This document shows positions 20,335 through 33,660 of a DNA stretch of 64,000 nucleotides, piece by piece. How positions within the stretch are numbered: the stretch's first letter is position 1; each line of letters opens with the position of its first letter. The notes under the pieces are model-generated. The model did no database searches, was not told the origin of the DNA, and worked only from the letters and a program-made list of their open reading frames with translations. The translations under genes were made by a program, and so were the position numbers. The stretch covers positions 47,016,576 through 47,080,575 of the forward strand of contig CP092879.1 in the NCBI GenBank assembly GCA_030710605.1, given 5' to 3'. Source of the DNA: Cordylochernes scorpioides (taxonomy: Eukaryota; Arthropoda; Arachnida; Pseudoscorpiones; Chernetidae).

Positions 20335-21624
20335 CGAGGGGTGTCCCATAAGTCCGTGGCCCGACCATGAAAACGAAATATTCGAAACTAATAAATTTTA
20401 CCCTAAATACCTTGAAGTCTTGTATAAGGATATGTAAATTTTTAAGTTTCTACAACTAACCGATTTTTTTATAGGTTCTGAAAGAGGACAAGAAACAGGA
20501 ATCATCTAAAATGGAGACAGACGAGATTCGTGCTGTAATAAAATATCTTTGTAAGAAAGGAATGTCGCCGAAGGAAATCTATGAGGATATGGTGGATACA
20601 TTAAGGGAAGATGCTCCTGCCTATAGCACAGTAAAAAATGGGTAGCTGCGTTTAAAATAGGGAGGCTCAGCACCGAAGACGAACATCGACCAAGAAGACC
20701 TGTTGAGTCAGTTACTCAAGAAAACATCGACAAGATACATGATTTGGTTATGTTGGACAGAAGAATGACAGTTCCTCAGATAGAAGAGACCTTGGGTATT
20801 CTTAAAACAACAGTAGATCGGATCATGAGAGAACACTTGGGCCTCAAGAAGCTTTCTGCCTGTTGGGTTCCCAAACCTTTGACACCCGATCAAAAGGCTG
20901 TAAGGAGAAAGATATCTTCGGACAATCTTGCGTTATTTGAAGCCAATCCAGAGGAATTTGTTAATAGATTTGTTACCATGGATGAGACTTGGGCCCATCA
21001 CTTTACACCAGAGTCCAAGCAACAATCCATGCAATGGAGACACTCCCGTTCCCCTCCCCCCAAGGAAGCCAAGAAAGTTCCATCAGCAGAGAAGGTTATG
21101 GTGTCTGTCTTTTGAGATTCCGAGGGTGTACTTCTTCTAGACTTTCTGAATAAGGGTCAAACCATCACTGGCAATTATTATGCAAATCTTGTGAAGCAAC
21201 TACGAGAAGCTATTAAAGAAAAGAGAAGAGGAAAGTTGTCCAGGAAGATTGTTTACCATCAAGACAATGCTCCGAGTTATCGGGCGCTGTAAGTCATGGC
21301 TGCTATTTATGATTCTGGCTTTGAACTTTTACCACATGCACCCTATTCACCAGATCTAGCTCCCTCTGACTTCAACCTATTTCCTTATTTGAAAAAATCA
21401 CTTTCTGGCATTCTTTTTAGGTCAGATGAAGAGGTCATTGATGCTGTAACCTCATTTTTTGAGTCACTTGAAACATTGTTATTTTTGGAGGGCATAAAAG
21501 CGTTAAAACATCGCTGGAAAAAGTGTATAGACCTTGAAGGGGATTATGTTGAAAAATAAATCATAATCATTTTATTAGTCATTTTCTTTATATGTCGGGC
21601 CACCGACTTATGGGACAACCCTCG
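20335..21624 (+). mobile_element. mariner element, defective
   Basis: Inverted ends are CGAGGGGTGTCCCATAAGTC (left) and GACTTATGGGACAACCCTCG (right). TA flanks both sides (20333-20334 and 21625-21626). Length is 1290 bp, full for mariner. It contains a broken transposase (20511-21559). Confidence 0.92.
20511..21559 (+). pseudogene. mariner transposase, disrupted
   Basis: Starts METDEIRAVIKYLCKKGMSP, the helix-turn-helix DNA-binding region. A frameshift falls near 20635 (TVK to the AAFK frame), then DLVMLDRRMTVPQIEETLG follows in the new frame. The catalytic residues are visible: TMDETW, HQDNAP and YSPDLAPSDF, spaced as DD34D. A TGG-to-TGA stop lies at 21113-21115 (after VMVSVF) and a second stop lies after RAL near 21292. 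The C-terminus DLEGDYVEK is intact. It is non-functional, but with few lesions it is a fairly young insertion. Confidence 0.92.
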
Positions 21625-21739
21625 TATATCACGTTTTCTACCGTATAAGGACTTTCATACCCGACAGCTAGAGATGTGAATTAAATTCTTCAAAGAGAAA
21701 CGTATCCCTGGAAGTCTGATTTCATCTTTAAAAGTTGCT

Positions 21740-21955
21740 CCAATGGCATCCGATTCTTCCAAAGGTCCAACGCCACCAGTTAGTGCAAGTAACCAAAAGA
21801 AACTCTCTGCAACATTTGTAAATTCAAAATTCGAACTGCTCTCTATATGTGTAGATATGCGGTCTACTTACAGTAAAATCAGTTGTCAATTACTACCCAC
21901 CATGATTATCATGGCCTGTACCACGTGTACTAGGTATAATACACAGTAAGTAAAA
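21740..21955 (+). mobile_element. SINE family T, body and tail
   Basis: TCCAATGGCATCCGATTCTT, AGTGCAAGTAACC, TTCGAACTGC, ATGATTATCATGGCCTGTAC and CACGTGTACTAGGTATAAT match the 47850-48154 copy. The tRNA-like head is missing. Confidence 0.75.
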
Positions 21956-22009
21956 AGTCGATATGTAAGAATCTATTTTATTGTAATACACTAATTGAAA
22001 ACAACAAGC

Positions 22010-22660
22010 AACGGATTTGAACACCTACAATTGTTTATGAACAAATCAATACATGAAAGATACAGAGCTATCTGAGTTTATGGAGCGTCTAACCATATTG
22101 TAGCGTAGAAATCAAGTCTTTGTATATCTGAAGGTGTGAAAGTATTTATTGATGACGTCACAGCGACTAGTCGACAAATATTAACAAATCAACTAAACTA
22201 TCTACAGCTAGAGAATATCGAGCAGGACTTATTAGACTATTTAAACATACTGATTGGTAGTTAGTATTATGTATTAATCTGACAATACAGGAGAAAATCA
22301 TTCAACATGAAGTTGTCATGGGATTCTAACATAGACCATAATTGTAACATACACAGAACTATACTTCCAACCTCAACAAAGGTAATACGGAACTGAACAC
22401 TTACAATTGTCTATGGGCAAATCAATACAAGAAAGATAAAGAGATAACTGAGTTTTTGGAGCGTCTAATCACATACATAAATCAGTTTAACATTGCATTA
22501 GAAGATGCTAGTGACTTATTAGGCTATTTAAACATACTGATTGATCTGACAATACAGGGTAACATCATTCAACATGAAGTTTTCATGGGATTTTAACATA
22601 GGCCATAATTGTAACATACACAGAACTATACTTCCAACCTCAACAAAGGTAATACTACCA
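22010..22660 (+). repeat. Direct duplication of a ~270-370-bp segment
   Basis: CAATTGTTTATGAACAAATC, AAACATACTGATTG, TCATTCAACATGAAGTTGTC and AACTATACTTCCAACCTCAA occur in the first half and again, slightly shortened, from about 22395. The unit is unrecognised. Confidence 0.75.
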
Positions 22661-23204
22661 AAATCTATTTCGGGTTTCATTCAGCTAAAACACCCATCTT
22701 GTATTCCATTTTCACCATGTTATTTTAAAGTCGATGAGAGTAAATATGAAATTCTATCATCACGTCTTCACCATTGGTTGATAGAATGACATTATCTGGT
22801 TGGTTCCCCTCTCACCCAATGGGACGTCATCTGAGGCCATTAATGTCAATCCACCTGAGATAGCTATGGCATAAATATTCAATTTATCTAGCGATAAGCC
22901 TTCATCAGCAATAATATAAGCCTCACATTAAAGATAAGTCTGTCAATAAATCATACCGCCCGTGAATACCACTTCCGTCCTTCAACGCCATCTATCGATG
23001 CGACTTGGAACTATCCTTCTAATTAATTTCCTGTCACCATCTTTTTTTTAGGTATACGCGTATTAAATTTTTATTGTTGACTTAATTAGTTACCTCTTAA
23101 TTATTTTTGATAAATATTGGTAATGGGGAGCTTGTTAATTAGCTAAAACTGTCAATATTCATCGATATCCCAGCAAGTTTCCACATATATATAACATTTT
23201 ATAT
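22661..23204. other. Unannotated; one decayed hammerhead core
   Basis: On minus at 22908-22888: CUGAUGA, AGGCUUAUCGCU, then AGAUAA in place of GAAA. Otherwise no feature is seen. A 71-codon frame at 22574 crosses the repeat edge and is not credible. Confidence 0.35.
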
Positions 23205-23670
23205 ATTGTCACGGTGGTAGTAAAAACGAGTATTACAAAATTTTAAGTAAAAATAAATTATTGATTAGAATAAAAACTATTTCTAAATTTTATTTACAAG
23301 TAATAATATACAAGCATGGTAAGGGGTGATGACTATGCAAATATTTATGATGATAAAAAAACAGAATATTTAAAATAATTATTCAGTGACATTATATATA
23401 GTGTTATTTTAAAATTATATGATTTCTAGAAAAAATTACTCTGTTAAGTCGATCGCCAGATGTCGCTACTTTCCCTTTATATTGTTGTTGTTTCCCGTTG
23501 GATCTTAGCCTCTCCAGCCTGGAAATAGTGCTTTGTATATATTCCACTTTATGCGGCCATTGAGGCTCAAAAATCATCTATTTTGGTTAGCAGCCCCGTA
23601 AATAAAGATATTTCTGTTTCCCGTTGGCCGGCTCAAATCTTTGGTAGATATGTAAATAAGTCATTTGTTT
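23205..23670 (+). repeat. Dispersed repeat (TTGTCACGGTGG-type)
   Basis: Starts ATTGTCACGGTGGTAGTAAA, shared with 6955. 23290-23390 matches 7375-7485. The end, CCCGTTGGCCGGCTCAAATC, matches 330-360 in inverse. It is possibly an LTR of a retroelement, with no coding part here. Confidence 0.45.
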
Positions 23671-24470
23671 TCTTCATTCTTCACGTCTTAAGTAAGATAC
23701 ACTTTCTCAATTATGTATTTTATTATAAGCATAATTAAAATAAACTAGTAAATAATAATTTAAACAGTTTTATTATTTCTACCACTACTGCAATATTAAA
23801 CTTTTTTACTTGAATTTTTGTCATTTTATAATAGATCTTTAGAGCATTAGTGATACTTAAAAAAAGGTACCATCAATAAAGTAAAATTTTGGAATATAGA
23901 TAGCTTACATATAGCTTACTATTTTCAGATGAAATAGATGCAAATTTTACAAATGAAAACGCGTTATATTATACATGACTGCAATATCACAAACATACTC
24001 ATGTAGACTTAACCAACCTATTATATATATAGTTATATTGATTGTTCGTGCCAGAAATCGTTTACCCTCTTAAAAAGAAAATTTCTTTCTAAAGATCGTC
24101 TAGAGGCTTTACTCTATTAACCTATTCTCTAATTAAACTATCTTCCTTAAATAGCTGTTCTACCCAGCAATCAATGTTCTTTTAACTGCCCTCTCTCTTT
24201 TTCCTTATCTACTTTTTGACTTTCTTAACTCATCCTTGTTGCTGGGAGCTCTATTGACCACATTGGGAGAATATGATTAGACCTCTTACTTACTTTTTAT
24301 GTGTGGGTTTCAAGGAGAGTACACATTTTGTAATTAGGAATAATTTTTACTTAATAGAAGGTAATAGTGTTTAATTACAAAATAAATATAGGTAGTTTTA
24401 TATCAATCTAAAATTGTGTTGAATATTCAAATATTTACATGTAAACTTTTTTATTCATATTGAAGATACA
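23671..24470. other. No recognisable feature
   Basis: AT-rich. About 24050-24300 is less biased but shows no exon or repeat. Confidence 0.35.
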
Positions 24471-24529
24471 TCGGCCAGTAATTTTTTTATCATCTCGACG
24501 TTTCGACAAAAATATTTTGTTGGTTGTTC
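24471..24529 (-). repeat. Truncated hammerhead-bearing element at minisatellite edge
   Basis: CATCGGCCAGTAATTTTTTT and GACGTTTCGACAAAAATATT match the element at 7036-7160. On minus this is the GAAACGUC half of the ribozyme. The other half is replaced by the minisatellite starting about 24530. Confidence 0.55.
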
Positions 24530-27500
24530 ATATTCTTTCTCAACTTGAGCTAGTCCATTGTTGTATACCTTCCCCTTGGTTGTTTATATTCTTTCTCAAC
24601 TTGTGCTAGTTCATTGTTGTATACCTTCCCCCTTGGTTGTTCATATACTTTCTCAACGTGAACTAGTCCATTGTTGTATACCTTCCCCTTGATTGTTTAT
24701 ATACTTTATCAATTTGAGCTAATCCATTGTTGTATACCTCCCCCTTGGTTGTTCATATTCTTTCTCAACTTGAGCTAGTCCATTTTTGTATACCTTCTCC
24801 TTGGTTGTTCATATTCTTTCTCAACTGAGCTAGTCCATTTTTGTATACCTTCCCCTTGGTTGTTCATATTATTTCTCAACTGAGCTAGTCCATTGTTATA
24901 TACCTTCCCCTTGGTTGTTCATATTCTTTCTCAACTTGAGCTAGTCCATTGTTGTATACCTTCTTCCCCTTGGTTGTTTGTATTATTCTCAACTTGAGCT
25001 AGTCTATTGTTGTATACTTCCCCTGGGTTGTTTGTATTATTTCTAACCTTGAGCTGGTCCATTGTTGTATACTTCCCTTTGGTTGTTTATATTCTTTCTC
25101 AACGTGAGCTAGTCCATTGTTGTATACCTTCCCCTTGGTTGTTTGTATTATTTCTCAACTTGAGCTAGTCTATTGTTGTATACTTCCCCTGGGTTGTTTG
25201 TATTATTTCTAACCTTGAGCTGGTCCATTGTTGTATACTTCCCTTTGGTTGTTCATATTCTTTCTCAACTTGAGCTAGTCCATTTTGTATACCTCCCCCT
25301 TGGTTGTTCTTATTCTTTCTCAACTTGAGCTAGTCCATTGTTGCATACCTTCCCCTTGGTTGTTCCTATTCTTTCTCAACTTGAGCTAGTCCATTGTTGC
25401 ATACCTCCCCCTTGGTTGTTTATATTCTTTCTCAACTTGAGCTAGTCCATTATTGTATACCTTCCCCTTGGTTGTTCATATTTTTTCTCAACTTGAGCTA
25501 GTCCATTGTTGCATACCTCCCCCTTGGTTTTTTGTATTCTTTCTCAACTTGAGCTAGTCCATTGTTGCATACCTTCCCTTGGTTGTTCCTATTCTTTCTC
25601 AACTTGAGCTAGTTCATTGTTGTATACCTTCCTCTTGGTTGTTCTTATTCTTTCTCAACTTGAGCTAGTCCATTGTTGTATACCTTCCCCTTGGTTGTTC
25701 ATATTTTTTCTCAACTTGAGCTAGTCCATTGTTGTATACCTCCCCCTTGGTTGTTCATATACTTTCTCAACGTGAACTAGTCCATTGTTGTATACCTTCC
25801 CCTTGATTGTTTATATATTTTATCAATTTGAGCTAATTCATTGTTGCATACCTCCCCCTTGGTTGTTCATATTCTTTCTCAACTTGAGCTAGTCCATTTT
25901 TGTATACCTTCTCCTTGGTTGTTCATATTCTTTCTCAACTGAGCTAGTCCATTTTTGTATACCTCCCCTTGGTTGTTCATATACTTTCTCAACGTGAGCT
26001 AGTCCTTTGTTGTATACCTTCCCCTTGGTTGTTCATATAATTTATCAATTTGAGCTAGTCCATTGTTGCATACCTCCCCCTTGGTTGCTCATATTCTTTC
26101 TCAACTTGAGCTTGTCCATTTTTGTATACCTTCTCCTTGGTTGTTCATATTCTTTCTCAACTGAGCTAGTCCATTTTTGTATACCTTCCCCTTGGTTGTT
26201 CATATTATTTCTCAACTGAGCTAGTCCATTGTTATATACCTTTCCCTTGGTTGTTCATATTCTTTCTCAACTTGAGCTAGTCCATTTTTGTATACCTTCC
26301 CCTTGGTTGTTTGTATTATTTCTCAACTTGAGCTAGTATATTGTTGTATACTTCCCCTGGGTTGTTTGTATTATTTCTCAACTTGAGCTAGTATATTGTT
26401 GTATACTTCCCCTGGGTTGTTTGTATTATTTCTCACCTTGAGCTGGTCCATTGTTGAATACTTCCCTTTGGTTGTTCATATTCTTTCTTAACTTGAGCTA
26501 GTCCATTTTGTATACCTCCCCCTTGGTTGTTCCTATTCTTTCTCAACTTGAGCTAGTTCATTTTTATATACCTTCCTCTTGGTTGTTCTTATTCTTTCTC
26601 AACTTGAGCTAGTTCATTGTTGTATACCTTCCCCTTGGTTGTTCATATTATTTCTCAACTTGAGCTAGTCCATTGTTGCATACCTCCCCCTTGGTTGTTC
26701 ATATTCTTTCTCAACTTGAGCTAGTCCATTGTTGCATACCTCCCCCTTGGTTGTTTATATTCTTTCTCAACTTGAGCTAGTCCATTGTTGTATACCTTCC
26801 CCTTGGTTGTTCATATTTTTTCTCAACTTGAGCTAGTCCATTGTTGCATACCTCACCCTTGGTTTTTTGTATTCTTTCTCAACGTGAGCTAGTCCATTTT
26901 TGTTTGCCCTTCCTTTGGGTGTTTATATTCTTTCTCAACTTGAGCTAGTCCATTGTTGCATACTTTCCCCTTGGTTGTTCCTATTCTTACTCAACTTGAG
27001 CTAGTTCATTTTTGTATACCTTCCTCTTGGTTGTTCTTATTCTTTCTCAACTTGAGCTAGTCCATTGTTGCATACCTTCCCCTTGGTTGTTCCTATTCTT
27101 TCTCAACTTGAGCTAGTCCATTGTTGCATACCTCCCCCTTGGTTGTTTATATTCTTTTTCAACTTGAGCTAGTCCATTGTTGTATACCTTCCCCTTGGTT
27201 GTTCATATTCTTTCTCAACTTGAGCTAGTCCATTGTTGCATACCTTCCCCTTTGTTGTTCATATTCCCTTCTCAACTTGAGCTAGTCCGTTGTTGTTAAC
27301 CTTCCCCTTGGTTGTTTATATACTTTCTTAACTTGTCCTAGTCCATTGTTGTATACCTTCCCCTTGGTTGTTTATATTCTTTGTCAACGTGAGCTAGTCC
27401 ATTGTTGTATACCTTCCCCTTGGTTGTTCATATTCTTTCACAACTTGAGCTAGTCCATTGTTGTATACCTTCCCCTTGGTTGTTTATATACTTTCTCAAT

Positions 27501-30500
27501 TTGGGCTAGTTCATTGTTGTATACCTTCCCCTTGGTTGTTCATATTATTTCTCAACTTGAGCTAGTCCATTGTTGTATACCTCCCTTGGTTGTTCATATT
27601 CTTTCTCAACTTGAGCTAGTCCATTGTTGTATACCTTCCCCTTGGTTGTTCATATTCTTTCACAACTTGAGCTAGTCCATTGTTGTATACCTTCCCCTTG
27701 GTTGTTTATATACTTTCTCAACTTGGGCTAGTTCATTGTTGTATACCTTCCCCTTGGTTGTTCATATTATTTCTCAACTTGAGCTAGTCCATTGTTGTAT
27801 ACCTCCCCTTGGTTGTTCATATTCTTTCTCAACTTGAGCTAGTCCATTGTTGTATACCTTCCCCTTGGTTGTTCATATTCTTTCTCAAATTGAGCTAGTC
27901 CATTGTTGCATACCTCCCCCTTGGTTGTTTATATTATTTCTCAACTTGAGCTAGTCCATTGTTTTATACCTTCCCCTTGGTTGTTTGTATTATTTCTCAA
28001 CTTGAGCTAGTATATTGTTGTATACTTCCCCTGGGTTGTTCGTATTATTTCTCAACTTGAGCTAGTATATTGTTGTATACTTCCCCTGGGTTTTTTGTAT
28101 TATTTCTCACCTTGAGCTGGTCCATTGTTGTATACTTCCCTTTGGTTGTTCATATTCTTTCTCAACTTGAGCTAGTCCATTTTGTATACCTCCCCCTTGG
28201 TTGTTCTTATTCTTTCTCAACTTGAGCTAGTCCATTGTTGCATACCTTCCCCTTGGTTGTTCCTATTCTTTCTCAACTTGAGCTAGTCCATTTTTGCATA
28301 CCTTCCTCTTGGTTGTTTATATTCTTTCTCAACTTGAGCTAGTCCATTGTTGTATACCTTCCCTTGGTTGTTCATATTTTTTCTCAACTTGAGCTATTCC
28401 ATTGTTGCATACCTCCCCTTTGGTTTTTTGTATTCTTTCTCAACTTGAGCTAGTCCATTATTGCATACCTTCCCCTTGGTTGTTCCTATTCTTTCTCAAC
28501 TTGAGCTAGTTCATTGTTATATTCCTTCCTCTTGGTTGTTCTTATTCTTTCTCAACTTGAACTAGTCCATTGTTGTATACCTTCCCCTTTGTTGTTCATA
28601 TTTTTTCTCAACTTGAGCTAGTCCATTGTTGCATACCTCACCCTTGGTTTTTTGTATTCTTTCTCAACGTGAGCTAGTCCATTTTTGTTTTCTCTTCCTT
28701 TGGGTGTTTATGTTCTTTCTCAACTTGAGCTAGTCCATTGTTGCATACCTTCCCCTTGGTTGTTCCTATTCTTACTAACTTGAGCTAGTTCATTGTTGTA
28801 TACCTTCCTCTTGGTTGTTCTTATTCTTTCTCAACTTGAGCTAGTCCATTGTTGCATACCTTCCCCTTGGTTGTTCCTATTCTTTCTCAACTTGAGCTAG
28901 TCCATTGTTGCATACCTCCCCCTTGGTTGTTTATATTCTTTTTCAACTTGAGCTAGTCCATTGTTGTATACCTTCCCCTTGGTTGTTCATATTCTTACTC
29001 AACTTGAGCTAGTTCATTGTTGTATACCTTCCTCTTGGTTGTTCTTATTCTTTCTCAACTTGAGCTAGTCCATTGTTGCATACCTTCCCCTTGGTTGTTC
29101 CTATTCTTTCTCAACTTGAGCTAGTCCATTGTTGTATACCTTCCCCTTTGTTGTTCATATTTTTTCTCAACTTGAGCTAGTCCATTGTTGCATACCTCAC
29201 CCTTGGTTTTTTGTATTCTTTCTCAACGTGAGCTAGTCCATTTTTGTTTTCTCTTCCTTTGGGTGTTTATATTCTTTCTCAACTTGAGCTAGTCCATTGT
29301 TGCATACCTTCCCCTTGGTTGTTCCTATTCTTACTCAACTTGAGCTAGTTCATTGTTGTATACCTTCCTCTTGGTTGTTCTTATTCTTTCTCAACTTGAG
29401 CTAGTCCATTGTTGCATACCTTCCCCTTGGTTGTTCCTATTCTTTCTCAACTTGAGCTAGTCCATTGTTGCATACCTCCCCCTTGGTTGTTTATATTCTT
29501 TTTCAACTTGAGCTAGTCCATTGTTGTATACCTTCCCCTTGGTTGTTCATATTCTTTCTCAACTTGAGCTAGTCCATTGTTGCATACCTCCCCCTTGGTT
29601 GTTCATATTCCCTTCTCAACTTGAGCTAATCCATTGTTGTTAACCTTCCCCTTGGTTGTTTATATACTTTCTTAACTTGTCCTAGTCCATTGTTGTATAC
29701 CTTCCCCTTGGTTGTTTATATTCTTTGTCAACGTGAGCTAGTCCATTGTTGTATACCTTCCCCTTGGTTTTTCATATTATTTCACAACTTGAGCTAGTCC
29801 ATTGTTGTATACCTTCCCCTTGGTTGTTTATATACTTTCTCAACTTGTGCTAGTTCATTGTTGTATACCTTCCCCTTGGTTGTTCATATTATTTCTCAAC
29901 TTGAGATAGTCCATTGTTGTATACCTCCCCTTGGTTGTTCATATTCTTTCTCAACTTGAGCTAGTCCATTGTTGTATACCTTCCCCTTGGTTGTTTATAT
30001 ACTTTCTCAACTTGAGCTAGTCCATTGTTGTATACCTCCCCCTTGGGTGTTCATATTCTTTCTCAACTTGTGCTAGTCCATTGTTGTATACCTTCCTCTT
30101 GGTTGTTCATATTCTTTCTCAACTTGAGCTAGTCCATTGTTGTATACCTTCCCCTTGGTTGTTTATATACTTTCTCAACTTGTGCTAGTTCATTGTTGTA
30201 TACCTTCCCCCTTGGTTGCTTATATTCTTTATCAACGCGAGCTAGTCCATATTTGTATACCTTCCCCTTGGTTGTTCATATTCTTTCTCAACGTGAGCTA
30301 TTTCATTGTTGTATACCTTCCCTTTGGTTGTTTATATTCTTTCTCAACTTGAGGTAGGCCATTTTTGTATACCTCCTCCTTAGTTGTTCATATTCTTTCT
30401 CTACTTGAGCTAGTCCATTGTTGTATACGTTCCTCTTTGTTGTTCATATTCTTTCTCAACTTGAGCTAGTCCATTGTTATATACCTTCCCCTTAGTTGTT

Positions 30501-33075
30501 CATATTCTTTCTCAACTTGAGCTAGTCCATTGTTGTGTACCTCCCCCTTGGTTGTTCTATACTTTCTCAACGTGAGCTAGTCCATTGTTATATACCTTCC
30601 CCTTGGTTGTTAATATTCTTTCTCAACGTGAGCTAGTCCATTTTTGTATACCTCCCCCTTGGTCGTTCATATTCTTTCTCAACTTGAGCTAGTCCATTGT
30701 TGTATACCTCCCTCTTGGCTGTTCATATACTTTCTCAACGTGAGCTAGTCCATTGTTGTATACCTCCCCCTTGGTTGTTCATATACTTTCGCAACGTGAG
30801 CTAGTTCATTGTTGCATACCTTAACTTGGTTGTTTATATACTTTCTCAACTTGTGCTAGTCCATTGTTGTATAGCTTCCCCTTGGTTGTTTATATTCTTT
30901 GTCAACTTGAGCTAGTCCATTGTTGTATACTTCCCCTTGGTTGTTCATATTCTTTCTCAACTTGAGCTAGTCCATTGTTGTATACCTTCTCCTTGGTTGT
31001 TCATATTCTTTCTCAACTGAGCTAGTCCATTTTTGTATACCTCCCCCTTGGTTGTTCATATACTTTCTCAACGTGAGCTAGTCCTTTGTTGTATACCTTC
31101 CCCTTGGTTGTTTATATAATTTTTCAATTTGAGCTAGTCCATTGTTGCATACCTCCCCCTTGGTTGCTCATATTCTTTCTCAACTTGAGCTAGTCCATTT
31201 TTGTATACCTTCTCCTTGGTTGTTCATATTCTTTCTCAACTGAGCTAGTCCATTTTTGTATACCTTCCCCTTGGTTGTTCATATTATTTATCAACTGAGC
31301 TAGTCCATTGTTATATACCTTTCCCTTGGTTGTTCATATTCTTTCTCAACTTGAGCTAGTCCATTGTTGTATACCTTCCCCTTGGTTGTTTGTATTATTT
31401 CTCAACTTGAGCTAGTATATTGTTGTATACTTCCCCTGGGTTGTTTGTATTATTTCTCAACTTGAGCTAGTATATTGTTGTATACTTCCCCTGGGTTGTT
31501 TGTATTATTTCTCACCTTGAGCTGGTCCATTGTTGAATACTTCCCTTTGGTTGTTCATATTCTTTCTCAACTTGAGCTAGTCCATTTTGTATACCTCCCC
31601 CTTGGTTGTTCCTATTCTTTCTCAACTTGAGCTAGTTCATTTTTATATACCTTCCTCTTGGTTGTTCTTATTCTTTCTCAACTTGAGCTAGTTCATTGTT
31701 GTATACCTTCCCCTTGGTTGTTCATATTATTTCTCAACTTGAGCTAGTCCATTGTTGCATACCTCCCCCTTGGTTGTTCATATTCTTTCTCAACTTGAGC
31801 TAGTCCATTGTTGCATACATCCCCCTTGGTTGTTTATATTCTTTCTCAACTTGAGCTAGTCCATTTTTGTATACCTTCCCCTTGGTTGTTCATATCTTTT
31901 CTCAACTTGAGCTAGTCCATTGTTGCATACCTCACCCTTGGTTTTTTGTATTCTTTCTCAACGTGAGCTAGTCCATTTTTGTTTGCCCTTCCTTTGGGTG
32001 TTTATATTCTTTCTCAACTTGAGCTAGTCCATTGTTGCATACTTTCCCCTTGGTTGTTCATATTCTTTTTCAACTTGAGCTAGTCCATTGTTGCATACCT
32101 CCCCCTTGGTTGTTCATATTCTTTTTCAACTTGAGCTAGTCCATTGTTGTATACCTTCCCCTTGGTTGTTCATAATCTTTCTCAACTTGAGCTAGTCCAT
32201 TTTTGCATACCTCCCCCTTGGTTGTTCATATTCCTTTTCAACTTGAGCTAGTCCATTGTTGTATACCTTCCCCTTGGTTGTTCCTATTCTTTCTCAACTT
32301 GAGCTAGTCCATTGTTGCATACCTCCCCCTTGGTTGTTTATATTCTTTTTCAACTTGAGCTAGTCCATTGTTGTATACCTTCCCCTTGGTTGTTCATATT
32401 CTTTCTCAACTTGAGCTAGTCCATTGTTGCATACCTCCCCCTTGGTTGTTCATATTCCCTTCTCAACTTGAGCTAGTCCGTTGTTGTTAACCTTCCCCTT
32501 GGTTGTTTATATACTTTCTCAATTTGAGCTAGTCCATTGTTGCATACCTTAACTTGGTTGTTTATATACTTTCTCAACTTGTGCTAGTCCATTGTTGTAT
32601 ACCTTCTCCTCGGTTGTTCATATTCTCTCTCAACGTGAGCTAGTCCATTGTTGTATACTTCCCCTTGGTTGTTTGTATTATTTCTCAACTTGAGCTAGTC
32701 CATTGTTGTATACCTTCCCCTTGAATGTTCATATTCTTTCTCAATTTGAGCTAGTCCATTGTTGCATACCTTAACTTGGTTGTTTATATTCTTTCTCAAC
32801 TTGAGCTAGTCCACTGTTGTATGCCTTCCCCTTTGTTGTTCATATTCTTTCTCAACTTGAGCTAGTCCATTGTTGTATACCTTCCCCTTGGTTGTTCATA
32901 TTCTTTCTCAACGTGAGCTAGTCCATTGTTGTATACTTCCCTTTGTTTGTTTGTATTATTTCTCACCTTGAGCTAGTCCATTGTTGTATACTTCATCTTG
33001 GTTGTTTATATTCTTTCTCAACTTGAGCTAGTCCATTGTTGTATACCTTCCCCCTGATTGTTCATATTATTTCCA
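24530..33075 (+). repeat. 8.5-kb minisatellite, unit ~55-57 bp, ~150 copies
   Basis: The unit is roughly CCTTGGTTGTTCATATTCTT, TCTCAACTTGAGCTAGTCCA, TTGTTGTATACCTTCC. Variants form recognisable multi-unit blocks. One block with AGTATATTGTTGTATACTTC recurs at about 26330 and 31400 (offset ~5.09 kb). A block with TTTTTGTTTTCTCTTCC recurs at 28680 and 29240 (offset ~556 bp, ten units). This indicates unequal exchange with higher-order structure. Short open frames here are period artefacts. Confidence 0.97.
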
Positions 33076-33204
33076 TATCAAATCTCCATTTTAAGAATAG
33101 CATTAAAAAGTGCATCAAAGCCACTCATTTCTTTGATCGTCGAACAAAATTCGCAGATTCGGATAAATGGATATACCACATAACCAGTTTTTCTAAATTC
33201 AGCT

Positions 33205-33260
33205 AAAACTCAACCTGATTCACTGTTTCGGTCTATGACCTTCATCAGTACAGGGGAGGC
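33205..33260 (-). ncRNA. Hammerhead core with perfect stem II
   Basis: On minus: CUGAUGA (33248-33242), A-GGUC-AUA-GACC, GAAA (33229-33226), CAGUG. The core and a 4-bp stem II are perfect. The expected cleavage residue is G (not allowed H), and stem I is only partly formable (CCUG with CAGG after a bulge). Probably inactive. Confidence 0.5.
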
Positions 33261-33342
33261 TTCGATTATATAATTTTTACGAAAGTAGTTAGGAAATTCC
33301 CCGAATCAGCCAAATATGTTTTTTTTATTGGTGCCTATTCCT

Positions 33343-33640
33343 AGTACACGTGGTACAGGCAATGATAATCATGATGGGTAGAAGTAGGCGACTGCTTTAC
33401 TGTAAGTGCACCACATGTCTACACATATGAAAAGCAGTTCGACTTTGCACTTACAAATGTGTAAGAGCCCCGTGATTACTTGCACTCGCTGGTGGGGTTG
33501 GACCTTTTACAAAAATAGGGGCCATTGGAGCATTTTTTTTAATCAGAAAAAAAGTGCCCAATGCGGAATCGAACCCGGGTCGTAGAGGTCGAAAACCAAC
33601 GGCTTTGAACATCCTTCTACCGACTCCACAATACGGGTTT
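33343..33640 (-). mobile_element. tRNA-derived SINE family T, full copy (minus)
   Basis: The tRNA-like head at 33560-33640 on minus has an A-box-like TGGAGTCGGTAGAAGG and a perfect B box GGTTCGATTCC. The body and the CACGTGTACTAGGAATA tail lie at the + strand left end. The head contains GTTGGTTTTCGACC, like an anticodon arm, but the source tRNA is not certain. Confidence 0.8.
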
Positions 33641-33660
33641 TCTCTGATGAAGTGACAGGG

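Noticed and set aside
24530..33075. Possible CRISPR-like regular array
   Set aside because: It is a continuous minisatellite with no unique spacers, in a eukaryotic context.
33560..33640. A functional tRNA gene
   Set aside because: The box B is good, but the arms are imperfect and the body continues into a dispersed SINE seen five times.
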